NCBI RefSeq assembly: GCF_000718785.1
Contig: NZ_JOCA01000017.1
Location: 98,041-162,040 of the forward strand
DNA from: Streptomyces sp. NRRL WC-3626
Lineage (GTDB): Bacteria > Actinomycetota > Actinomycetes > Streptomycetales > Streptomycetaceae
Direction of reading: 5' to 3'
DNA: 64,000 nt
The translations under genes and the position numbers were made by a program. Position 1 is the first letter of the stretch, and the number at the start of each line of letters is the position of its first letter. Positions 42,821-52,790 of the stretch are shown one piece after another. Below the pieces are notes generated by a model. It was given only the letters and a program-made list of their open reading frames with translations, did not search any database and was not told the DNA's origin.

Positions 42821-44020
42821 ATGGAGAACCTCAGCAGGCGAAAGGCGCTGTCGCTGGGCGTCGCGCTCGGTCTCGTGGGCGTGGCCGGTCCCGGCCCCGC
42901 GTGGGCGTCGACGGGGCAGGCGAACGGGGCCGCCGCGGGGACCGGCCCGGAGTGGATCTGGGACGACGCCGCGGACCCTCTGATGGCGTCGATGATCGAC
43001 GGCGGACACGTCCCGGCGATCAACAGCGCGTGGGCGTCGTGGGTGGACAACAACGACCCGCTGCCCAGCGGCCTGCCCACCGAATTCGCCGCCTATCTGC
43101 GGCAGGTCAACCGGATGCCCTCCTGGGCCGACCCCGCCAAGCTGGCCCGCGCCGCCGACTTCAACCGGCGCAAGGACACGTATCTGTTCATGCTGTACGG
43201 CCTCGGCAGCGGCATCATGAGCACCGTCATCCCCCGCGAGGCCAAGAGCGTCTACTGGTCCGCGGGCGGCGCCGACATGCAGGACCGCGCGGCCAAGACG
43301 TTCACGTTCGGCTACGACCTGTCCCAGCGGGGTGCCTTCGAGCCGACGGGACAGTTCGTCGTCACCGCCAACAAGACGCGTGTGGTGCACGCCGCCGTGC
43401 GTCATCTGCTTCCGCAGTCGCCGCACTGGAAGGCGGTCGCCGACGAGACCATCCCGATCAGCGCCGCCGACATCCTCGTCACCTTCCACAGCCTCGGCAC
43501 CTTCGTGCACCGGAAGCTGCTCGACTGGAGGATCCCGTACCCGGCGGCGGACCAGGAGGCGTTCCTGCACTCGTGGCAGGTCGCCGTCCACCTGCTCGGT
43601 GTGCCGTACGAGCACATCCCCCGGACCTGGGCACAGGCGGAGGCGCAGGCGGCGCGGGTGCTCACCCCGATCCTCACCCCGTCGACCGAGGGCATCGCCC
43701 TCGCCGAGGAACTGCTGGGCCTGACCGCGCAGATCGACCTCGGCGTCACGCGCGGGTTCCTCAACGAGTTCGTCCGCTACGTCCTGAGCGACGAGGTCGG
43801 CGACTGGCTGGGTCTGAGGCGCGACTACGCGGCGGCGGCCCTCGTGCGCACCGTGTGGCCCGCGTTCATCGTGTTCCGTGAGGGGCTGTCGCCCGTCATG
43901 CCGGGCACCTTCTACATGTTCGACCAGTTCATACGCGCCGTGGCCATGCTGTTCCTCAACAAGGGCTCCTCCGGGACCACCACCCCGATCACCATCCCCA
44001 CCGGCAACAGGCCGGGCTGA
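42821..44020 (+). CDS. lcp: Latex clearing protein Lcp2 (rubber oxygenase, DUF2236)
   Basis: A 399-residue second rubber oxygenase with a Tat signal (LSRRKALSLGVALGLVG). It is eight residues offset from Lcp1, and all key positions are kept: E140 (IPRE), R156/K159/T160 (DRAAKT) and heme-ligand H190 (RVVHAAVRH). By eye it is roughly half identical to Lcp1, so it is an old duplication, not a recent copy. It lacks adjacent oxiAB genes and stands between GH92 and a double TetR, with its own promoter. Expected role: extracellular cleavage of polyisoprene, perhaps with different chain preference or regulation. Confidence 0.94.
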   Translation: MENLSRRKALSLGVALGLVGVAGPGPAWASTGQANGAAAGTGPEWIWDDAADPLMASMIDGGHVPAINSAWASWVDNNDPLPSGLPTEFAAYLRQVNRMPSWADPAKLARAADFNRRKDTYLFMLYGLGSGIMSTVIPREAKSVYWSAGGADMQDRAAKTFTFGYDLSQRGAFEPTGQFVVTANKTRVVHAAVRHLLPQSPHWKAVADETIPISAADILVTFHSLGTFVHRKLLDWRIPYPAADQEAFLHSWQVAVHLLGVPYEHIPRTWAQAEAQAARVLTPILTPSTEGIALAEELLGLTAQIDLGVTRGFLNEFVRYVLSDEVGDWLGLRRDYAAAALVRTVWPAFIVFREGLSPVMPGTFYMFDQFIRAVAMLFLNKGSSGTTTPITIPTGNRPG

Positions 44021-44216
44021 GCACCGGGGTCCCGCACTGCCCGGCGCGCGACACGACGCGAGGCCGAGCGCCGTCCGGAGGGGCGCCGCAGGTGCCCCCG
44101 CCCGCCGCGCCGGGCCCTGGGTCACGTACAGCCGGTACGCGGCTCGGGGCCCGCGATCAGGGGGACCCCGGAGTACGGCCGAGACGCGGGACTCCGCCCG
44201 GAGGGGCTCGGCCCAG

Positions 44217-44233
44217 GGGGTGTCCGACACCCC
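44217..44233. terminator. Hairpin between convergent lcp2 and double-tetR
   Basis: GGGGTGTC and GACACCCC arms around one base in the 230-base gap after lcp2. The rest of the gap (44021-44250) is GC-rich without any gene I can support. Confidence 0.5.
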
Positions 44234-44250
44234 TTGCGGCCCAACACCCG

Positions 44251-45450
44251 CTACAGCCCCAACGCCCCCACGACCAGCGCCGTCACGGCCTCGCGATGCT
44301 CGGCGCCGTCCCGCCACCGCAGCCGGCGCCCCGCCTCGACCACCACGCCGAACCCGGCGTGCACCAGTACCCGGGCCTGGCGCGGGTCGAGTTCGGGACG
44401 GGCCAGCCGCAACTGCTGTTCCCAGACGGCGATGTGCTCGCGCTGGGCGAGGACCACCGGCCGCCGCAGCTCGGCCGGCAGACCGGCCAGCTCGGCCTCG
44501 GCGACGCTGTTGAGCTCGGTGTACTCGAAGCTGTAGGCCACATACGTCGCCGCCAGCGCGACGACGGCGTCGTGCGGATCGGCGGCCACCTCGCGCAGAC
44601 TCCGCTCCGCGCCCTGCGCGAGCAGTCCCGCCGCCTGGAGGCAGGCCGCCGCCAGGATGTCGATCTTGCCGGGGTAGTGGCGGTAGAGCGCGGACGGGGT
44701 CAGTCCCACCGCTTCGGCGATCTGGCCGTTCGTGACGTTGGCGAATCCGTCCCGGGCGAACAGCGGGACGGAGGCCGCGAGGATCTCCGCGCGTCGCGTC
44801 CGCGGTACCGGCCGCGCCGGCAGCTCGACGGGGTGGGCGGCCGTCCGGCCCGCCGCCGGATCGGTCGCGGCCACCCGCAGAGCGGACGCCACCAGGAGTT
44901 CCTCGGCCCGGCGCTGGGCGATGGAGGTGTGGTGCATCGTGATGGACCCGATCGCGCCGAGGGCCGCCATGGCCCGCAACCGCTCGTCGGGCAGGGGGCG
45001 TTCGCGCTGCACGGCCTCGTCGACCCGATCGACGAGGCGGCGGAACTTCGTCCCGAGCCGCCGGCGGTCCTCACGCTCGAGGTACCGCGCCTCCCACCGG
45101 TACACGCCGCCCGACGCGCGATGGGCGATGGTGACGCGGGTGACGGCGGTGAGGACCTCCGTCAGGGGCGCCTCGGACGGCACCTCGTCGAGCGCGGCCA
45201 CCAGCCCGTCCACCATGAGGTGGGCGCACGCGGCGAACAGGGCGTACTTGTTCGGGAAGTGCCGGTACAGCGCCGTCGCGGTGATGCCCACCCCGGCGGC
45301 GACCTCCTCCATGGACGCCTTGTGGTAGCCGCGCTCGCTGAAGACCCGCCCGGCCGCGTCGACGATGAGCTGCTTGCGGTTGCGGGGCCGGGTGGCCGCC
45401 GTGGGACGGGCGGCACCGGCCGAACGGGCGGGCGGGGAGGCGGGAGCCAT
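44251..45450 (-). CDS. Tandem double-TetR regulator
   Basis: A 399-residue protein with two complete TetR units. Helix-turn-helix 1 is MEEVAAGVGITATALYRHF near residue 50. Helix-turn-helix 2 is TNGQIAEAVGLTPSALYRHY near residue 240, each followed by its own helical ligand-type domain. One chain could thus act as a built-in dimer. The ATG at 45450 is used; a TTG 12 bases upstream is possible. It lies downstream of the tetR-DUF4334-ADH run, with lcp2 convergent. Targets may include lcp2 or the ADH operon, by position. Confidence 0.88.
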   Translation of the reverse strand: MAPASPPARSAGAARPTAATRPRNRKQLIVDAAGRVFSERGYHKASMEEVAAGVGITATALYRHFPNKYALFAACAHLMVDGLVAALDEVPSEAPLTEVLTAVTRVTIAHRASGGVYRWEARYLEREDRRRLGTKFRRLVDRVDEAVQRERPLPDERLRAMAALGAIGSITMHHTSIAQRRAEELLVASALRVAATDPAAGRTAAHPVELPARPVPRTRRAEILAASVPLFARDGFANVTNGQIAEAVGLTPSALYRHYPGKIDILAAACLQAAGLLAQGAERSLREVAADPHDAVVALAATYVAYSFEYTELNSVAEAELAGLPAELRRPVVLAQREHIAVWEQQLRLARPELDPRQARVLVHAGFGVVVEAGRRLRWRDGAEHREAVTALVVGALGL

Positions 45451-45527
45451 GCGGTCAGTCAATCACACGCTGTCAGCGGTTCCGCCTCCTGCGATGCCGC
45501 CCCGCGCCGGGCGGGAGAACGGGGGCG

Positions 45528-46619
45528 TCAGACGAAGGTGAGGACCGGCTTGACCGCGCTGCCGTCCGCCATGGCGGCCACGGCCGCGCCGATCTCCTCG
45601 AAGGGGAACGTGGTGACCAGCCGCCCGATCGGGAAGAGCCCGCGCCGGTGCAGGCCGATCAGCTCGGGAAGGAAGCGGCCGGGGTCGGAGTCGCCCTCGA
45701 TCACCCCGTGGACGTGAACGCCTTTGGAGAGCAGGCCCATCACGTCGAACGTCACCTCTCCGCCGAGGCCGAGCAGGACGATCTCACCGCGCGGACGCAG
45801 CGCGGAGACGGCCCGGCGGACCGTCTCCGGACGGCCGGTGGTCTCGACGACATGATGGGCGCCGCCGCCGGTGAGGTCGCGCAGCGCCGCCACGAGTCCC
45901 TCCCCGGGAGCCAGGGCCGTCCTGGCTCCGAGTTCCACGGCCAGGGCACGGCGCGAGGCGACCGGGTCGACGGCCACCACCGGATCGCAGCCCACGGCCA
46001 CCGCGGCCATCAGCGCGCTGAGCCCGACCCCGCCCGCGCCCAGGACCACCAGCGAGGATCCCGGTGCCGGCCGCAGCCGGTTGAGCACGGCGCCCGCGCC
46101 CGTCTGGCCGCTGCAGCCCAGCGGCGCCACCACCGCCGACGGCAGATCGGACGGCATCTTGACCACACCGCGTTCATGGACGACGGCGTACGTGGCGAAG
46201 CTGGACTGGCCGAAGAAGCCGGCGTGCAGCGGCGCCCCGTCCAGGGAGAGCGGCGTGGTGCCGTCGGGGCGCCCACCGGAGAGGTTCCGCGCCCGCGCGG
46301 CCCTGCAGTAGGCCGGATGGTCCGCGACGCACTGGTCGCAGGCGCCGCAGCTGGCGAAGGTGAGACAGACACGGTCCCCGGCCGCCACGGAGGTCACCTC
46401 CGTGCCCACCGCCTCGACCCGTCCGGCGCCCTCGTGGCCGAACACCATCGGGGTGAGCTTTTGGGGCCAGGTGTCCCGCATCGCCAGGTCGGTGTGGCAG
46501 AGGCCCGCCGCCTCCATCCTCACCAGCACCTCGGACGGCCGTGGCTCCTCGAGGTCCGCGTCCCGGACGGCGAACGGGGCGCCCGGCGCCTCGGCGACCG
46601 CGGCACGGACCCGTCTCAC
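45528..46619 (-). CDS. Zinc-dependent alcohol dehydrogenase
   Basis: A 363-residue MDR alcohol dehydrogenase of the benzyl/class III-like type. Catalytic zinc residues lie in GLCHTDL and GHEGAG, the structural zinc site is CGACDQCVADHPAYC, and the NAD loop is VLGAGGVGLSALMAA. GTG start at 46619 overlaps the DUF4334 stop (GTGA). Operon partners are DUF4334 and a TetR. It may interconvert isoprenoid alcohols and aldehydes in the polyisoprene route; substrate unproven. Confidence 0.92.
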   Translation of the reverse strand: MRRVRAAVAEAPGAPFAVRDADLEEPRPSEVLVRMEAAGLCHTDLAMRDTWPQKLTPMVFGHEGAGRVEAVGTEVTSVAAGDRVCLTFASCGACDQCVADHPAYCRAARARNLSGGRPDGTTPLSLDGAPLHAGFFGQSSFATYAVVHERGVVKMPSDLPSAVVAPLGCSGQTGAGAVLNRLRPAPGSSLVVLGAGGVGLSALMAAVAVGCDPVVAVDPVASRRALAVELGARTALAPGEGLVAALRDLTGGGAHHVVETTGRPETVRRAVSALRPRGEIVLLGLGGEVTFDVMGLLSKGVHVHGVIEGDSDPGRFLPELIGLHRRGLFPIGRLVTTFPFEEIGAAVAAMADGSAVKPVLTFV

Positions 46620-47119
46620 GCGGCCTCTTGGGCGCGCGGGGCCGGGGTTCCGGGGACGCGCTCGAGGAAGAAGTAGTAGAAGGGCCCCTCCGGCGGGACC
46701 CCCTTGGCGTTCATGATCCCCATCAGGGTGGCGTCGTCCACCCGCTTGAAGTGGTCGAAGACCGGCTGGCCGTCATAGACCATGGTCGCCGTCGTCTCGC
46801 CCCGGAACTCCACGGTCCACAGGCTGGCCTCACCCTTGCCGAGCTCCTGGTTGGAGTACAGCCCGCCCTGCTCGTCCCGGCACATCAGCGGCTTGACGTC
46901 GTGCACGGAGGCGAACGTCTTGCCGTACCAACGGGCTTTCGCCAGCATGCCGTTGAGCGGGTGACCGGTCTCGAACTCGCCGCCCTTCCACTCACCGAGG
47001 ATGTCCTCGGGGCGGACGGCGGCCAACGCCGCCCAGATCTCGTCGAGTTCGGCGGGATCGACCGGACCGTCGTTCTCCCGGAGCTCCTGGAACCGGGCGC
47101 GGGCCTCGGGCACGTCCAT
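46616..47119 (-). CDS. GXWXG/DUF4334 domain protein
   Basis: A 167-residue protein. The N-terminal GXWXG segment contains ILGEWKGGEFETGHPLNG (residues about 40-57), and the C-terminal DUF4334 segment has YDGQPVFDHFKRVDD and GIMNAKG. Unknown biochemistry; the family often accompanies lipid or terpenoid enzymes. It is coupled to the downstream alcohol dehydrogenase by a GTGA overlap and follows the TetR by 48 bases. Confidence 0.88.
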   Translation of the reverse strand: MDVPEARARFQELRENDGPVDPAELDEIWAALAAVRPEDILGEWKGGEFETGHPLNGMLAKARWYGKTFASVHDVKPLMCRDEQGGLYSNQELGKGEASLWTVEFRGETTATMVYDGQPVFDHFKRVDDATLMGIMNAKGVPPEGPFYYFFLERVPGTPAPRAQEAA

Positions 47120-47167
47120 ACGGGTGTCCTCTCGTGGAAGCGTGACGTCGTCATGCGGCGGGACGGT

Positions 47168-47872
47168 TCACCGGGGGCCGCGCGGAGCCGGACCCCGGGA
47201 TGCCGGGATTCTCGAGAACCCGGGCGGGAGGTCACCGGTGACCGCGGCGGGGTGCCCCACGGTGCCGAGGCTCATCAGCACATGGCGCTCGGCCACTTCC
47301 TCCGCGGTGAGCGGGCCCTCGTCGCGGAACCAGTTGGCCACCCCCTGGCACATCACGAGCACCGAGCGCACCGCGTCGGCCGGGATCGGCGTGGTGAACA
47401 CTCCCTCGGCACGCCCTGTCTCGACCGTGTCCAGCAGCATGTGCTCGAGATAGTCGCGCAACGCGACGTAGCGCGCCCGGTTCTCGGGCTCCAGACTGCG
47501 GATCTCGGTGTCGAGGAACGCCAGTTGGCGGCGGTGGGCCATGTACAGCACGATCGACTCGACCATGCCGCAGAACCGTGCCAGCGGATCGTCCCCGGCC
47601 TCCCGCGCCGCGGCCCGGCAGCGGTCCAGGACGTCCTTGATGGACGTCTCCAGCAAAGTGGCCAGCAGAGCCTGCTTGTTCGCGTAGTGGTAGTACAGCG
47701 CGGGCACCGTGACGCCCACCCGGCCGGCGATGTCCCGGACCGAAGTGCCGTGGTAGCCCTGCTCGTTGAACGCTTCCATGGCACGCATCAGGATCGGGTG
47801 CAGATCGAGCGGTCCATAGGCGCGCCAGTGCTCCGCTACGGGTGTGCTGTCCTGGCTCGGCACGGCGTTCAA
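47168..47872 (-). CDS. TetR regulator of the mcr operon (predicted)
   Basis: A 234-residue TetR protein; its helix-turn-helix is SVRDIAGRVGVTVPALYYHY near residue 45. The TTG at 47872 is preferred because GAGGAG lies five bases before it; GTG 47863 is the alternative. It is divergent from the beta-oxidation operon at 48133, and two near-identical 16-base boxes lie in the shared promoter. The subgroup resembles KstR2/FadR-like acyl-CoA-sensing repressors. Confidence 0.9.
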   Translation of the reverse strand: MNAVPSQDSTPVAEHWRAYGPLDLHPILMRAMEAFNEQGYHGTSVRDIAGRVGVTVPALYYHYANKQALLATLLETSIKDVLDRCRAAAREAGDDPLARFCGMVESIVLYMAHRRQLAFLDTEIRSLEPENRARYVALRDYLEHMLLDTVETGRAEGVFTTPIPADAVRSVLVMCQGVANWFRDEGPLTAEEVAERHVLMSLGTVGHPAAVTGDLPPGFSRIPASRGPAPRGPR

Positions 47873-47945
47873 CGACTCTCCTCGGGACGGGTGGCGATCG
47901 GCGCCATCGTACGGCCGCGACCCCGCCGCACCTCCCTCCGGCGGC

Positions 47946-47961
47946 TTAGCGTTCGTTCAGT
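47946..47961. promoter_or_regulatory. TetR box 1 (tetR side)
   Basis: TTAGCGTTCGTTCAGT, 74 bases upstream of the tetR start. It matches box 2 at 13 of 16 positions. Predicted site for autoregulation. Confidence 0.65.
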
Positions 47962-48037
47962 GCGAAGTGGTGCCCGGCGCTCGATCTCGTGTCACTCTCC
48001 CCGTACGGGCCCGTAAAAACAAGTGGTGCGTGAGGAG

Positions 48038-48082
48038 TTGACCGTCCGGCCGCACGCTTCTACGTTTTAGCGAACGCTCAGT
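48038..48082 (+). promoter_or_regulatory. mcr operon promoter with TetR box 2
   Basis: TTGACC (48038-48043), a 17-base spacer, and TACGTT (48061-48066) form a good sigma-70-type promoter. TTAGCGAACGCTCAGT (48067-48082) abuts the -10 element and has AGCG/CGCT symmetry. A repressor bound there would block transcription of the five-gene operon. Confidence 0.75.
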
Positions 48083-48132
48083 AAGTCCCCGGTCGGCGGC
48101 AGCGAGTCCGCCCTGCACCGAGAGAGGAACCC

Positions 48133-49287
48133 ATGAGCCGGCACCCCACCGAACCTCCTCACCACGGCGTGGCGGGCCCGCTGGACGGCGTACGCGTGGT
48201 CGAACTGGCGGGGATCGGTCCCGGACCCTTCGCCGCGATGCTGCTCGCCGATCTGGGCGCGGACGTGGTGCGCGTGGACCGCCCCGGCCCCTCCCCGCTC
48301 CGCGGCGACCCCGTCCACGACGTGACCAACCGCAACAAGCGCTCCGTCATGATCGACCTCAAGTCACCCGAAGGGCCGCAAGCCGTACGGGCGTTGGCGG
48401 CGCGCGCGGAGATCCTGGTGGAGGGCTACCGGCCCGGTGTGGCGGAGCGGCTCGGTGTCGGTCCCGACGCGTGCATGTCCGCCAACCCCGCTCTGGTGTA
48501 CGGCCGGATGACCGGCTGGGGCCAGGGCGGCCCCCTCGCCGCCCTGGCGGGACACGACATCGGCTACATCGCCACCGCCGGCGCCCTGTCCATGATCGGC
48601 GCCCCGGACGGACCACCGGCCGTCCCGGTCAATCTGCTCGGCGACTACGCGGGCGGCTCCCTCTATCTGGCCACCGGTGTCCTCGCCGCGCTGCTCACCG
48701 CCCGTGTCACCGGGCGCGGCCAGGTGGTGGACGCCGCGATCGTGGACGGCACCGCACACCTCACCGCCATGTTCTGGGGCATGCTCGCCGAAGGCACCTG
48801 GCAGGACGCCCGCGGCCGCAATCTGCTCGACGGCGGCTGCCCCCACTACGGCGTCTACGAGACCGCCGACGGCGGCTGGATGGCGGTCGGCGCCCTGGAA
48901 CCACAGTTCTACGCGGTGTTCGTCGCCCTGCTCGGCCTGGACGGCGAGACCCTGCCCGACCGCACCGATCCGCGCAACTGGCCGGAACTGCGGGCCCTGT
49001 TCACCCGCCGGTTCAAGACCGCCACCCGGACGCGGTGGACATCGGTCTTCGAAGGCACCGACGCCTGTGTCGCCCCCGTCCTCTCCCTGCGCGAGGCGGC
49101 GGACCACCCCCACCTCACCGGACGGGGCACCTACACCGAGGCGTACGGCGTCACCCAGCCCGCCCCCGCCCCCCGTTTCTCCGACACCCCCGGCACCCTC
49201 CGGCTCCCCCCGGCCGTCCCCGGCGCGCACACCCCCGACGTCGCCCACGACTGGGACGTGCCCGAACTGCTGAAGGACCACTGCTGA
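48133..49287 (+). CDS. mcr: Alpha-methylacyl-CoA racemase (CaiB/BaiF family)
   Basis: A 384-residue family III CoA-transferase-fold protein of the racemase type. Marks are GPLDGVRVVELAGIGPGPFA, RNKRSVMIDLKSPEG, RMTGWGQGGPLA and AGHDIGYIATAGAL. The racemase inverts 2-methyl-branched acyl-CoAs so that beta-oxidation can act on both epimers. An mcr gene has been linked to polyisoprene and branched isoprenoid breakdown in Gordonia. It heads an operon with a strong promoter and TetR box. Confidence 0.93.
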   Translation: MSRHPTEPPHHGVAGPLDGVRVVELAGIGPGPFAAMLLADLGADVVRVDRPGPSPLRGDPVHDVTNRNKRSVMIDLKSPEGPQAVRALAARAEILVEGYRPGVAERLGVGPDACMSANPALVYGRMTGWGQGGPLAALAGHDIGYIATAGALSMIGAPDGPPAVPVNLLGDYAGGSLYLATGVLAALLTARVTGRGQVVDAAIVDGTAHLTAMFWGMLAEGTWQDARGRNLLDGGCPHYGVYETADGGWMAVGALEPQFYAVFVALLGLDGETLPDRTDPRNWPELRALFTRRFKTATRTRWTSVFEGTDACVAPVLSLREAADHPHLTGRGTYTEAYGVTQPAPAPRFSDTPGTLRLPPAVPGAHTPDVAHDWDVPELLKDHC

Positions 49288-50308
49288 TGGAACTGTCCAC
49301 ACCCCTGACGTACGCCGCCGATCCGCGCACCGCCGCGGACCGGGCCGCCGCCCTGGAGTCCGCGGGACTCGACGCCGTATGGGTGGCCGAGGCCTACGGC
49401 TTCGACTCCCCGACGATCATGGGCTACCTCGCGGCGAAGACCGAGCGGATGCGGATCGGCTCGGCCATCCTCAACGTCTACTCGCGCACCCCCGCACTGA
49501 TCGCCCAGACCGCCGCCGGACTCGACGCCCTCACCGGCGGCCGCGCCATCCTCGGCGTCGGCGCCTCCGGACCACAGGTCGTCGAGGGCTGGCACGGCCG
49601 CCGCTACGACAAGCCGCTCGGCCGGACCCGCGAGGTGATCGAGCTGTCCCGGCGGATCTGGCGGCGCGAGGTGATCGAACACCACGGCATCACCGAGCTG
49701 CCCCTGCCGGCCGACAAGGGCGGCACCCTCGGCAAACCGCTGAAGCTGCTGAACCACCCGGTCCGCGACACCATCCCCGTACACGTCGCCGCGCTCGGCC
49801 CGGCCAACGTCCGGATGACCGCCGAACTCGCCGACGGCTGGCTGCCGTTCCTCTACGTCCCCGAACACGCGGCCAAGGTCTGGGGCGAACCGCTCGCCGA
49901 GGGCACCGCCCGGCGCGACCCCGCGCTCGGCCCCCTGTCCGTCGTAGCGGGCGGCCTGCTCGCCGTCGGCGACGACGCCGAAGCCGTCCACGACCTGATG
50001 CGCCCCACCGTCGCCCTGTACGTCGGCGGAATGGGCGCCCCCGGCCGCAACTTCTACCACGACCTGATCTGCGCCTACGGCTACGAGTCGGCCGCCGCCA
50101 CGATCCAGGAGCACTATCTGGCGGGCCGCAAGAGGGACGCGGAGGCCGCAGTACCCGCCGAACTCCTTGAACTCCTGTGCCTGGCCGGCCCCGAGGGCCA
50201 TGTCCGCGACCGTGTCGAGGTCTTCCGCGAGGCGGGCGTGACCATGCTCAACGTCACCCCCGTCGGCCCCGCCCCCGCCCGCCTGATCGAACGCGTGAGG
50301 AACTGGCT

Positions 50309-50312
<4 letters not shown>
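49287..50312 (+). CDS. LLM-class (F420-type) oxidoreductase
   Basis: A 341-residue luciferase-like TIM-barrel protein, of the kind usually F420-dependent in actinobacteria: GLDAVWVAEAYGFDS, RTPALIAQTAAGLD and GRAILGVGASGPQVVEGWHG are typical. Start ATG shares its first base with the racemase stop. Its place between the racemase and the acyl-CoA dehydrogenase suggests redox chemistry on an isoprenoid acyl-CoA, perhaps on the recurring double bonds; that is speculation. Confidence 0.9.
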
Positions 50313-51457
<1,145 letters not shown>

Positions 51458-51535
51458 ACACCGCCCGGCACCCCTCCACCCCACGCGTGTCGCGTTCGCG
51501 CGGCCTCCCTCAGACCGATACGGAAGGCACCCAAG

Positions 51536-52750
<1,215 letters not shown>

Positions 52751-52790
52751 GCCCCCGGCGCCCCGCCCCCTCACTCACGGAGACCCCCTC

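Noticed and set aside
47873..48037. Small RNA or extra gene in the tetR-mcr gap
   Set aside because: The gap is explained by the promoter and two operator boxes; no coding frame or stable fold stood out.
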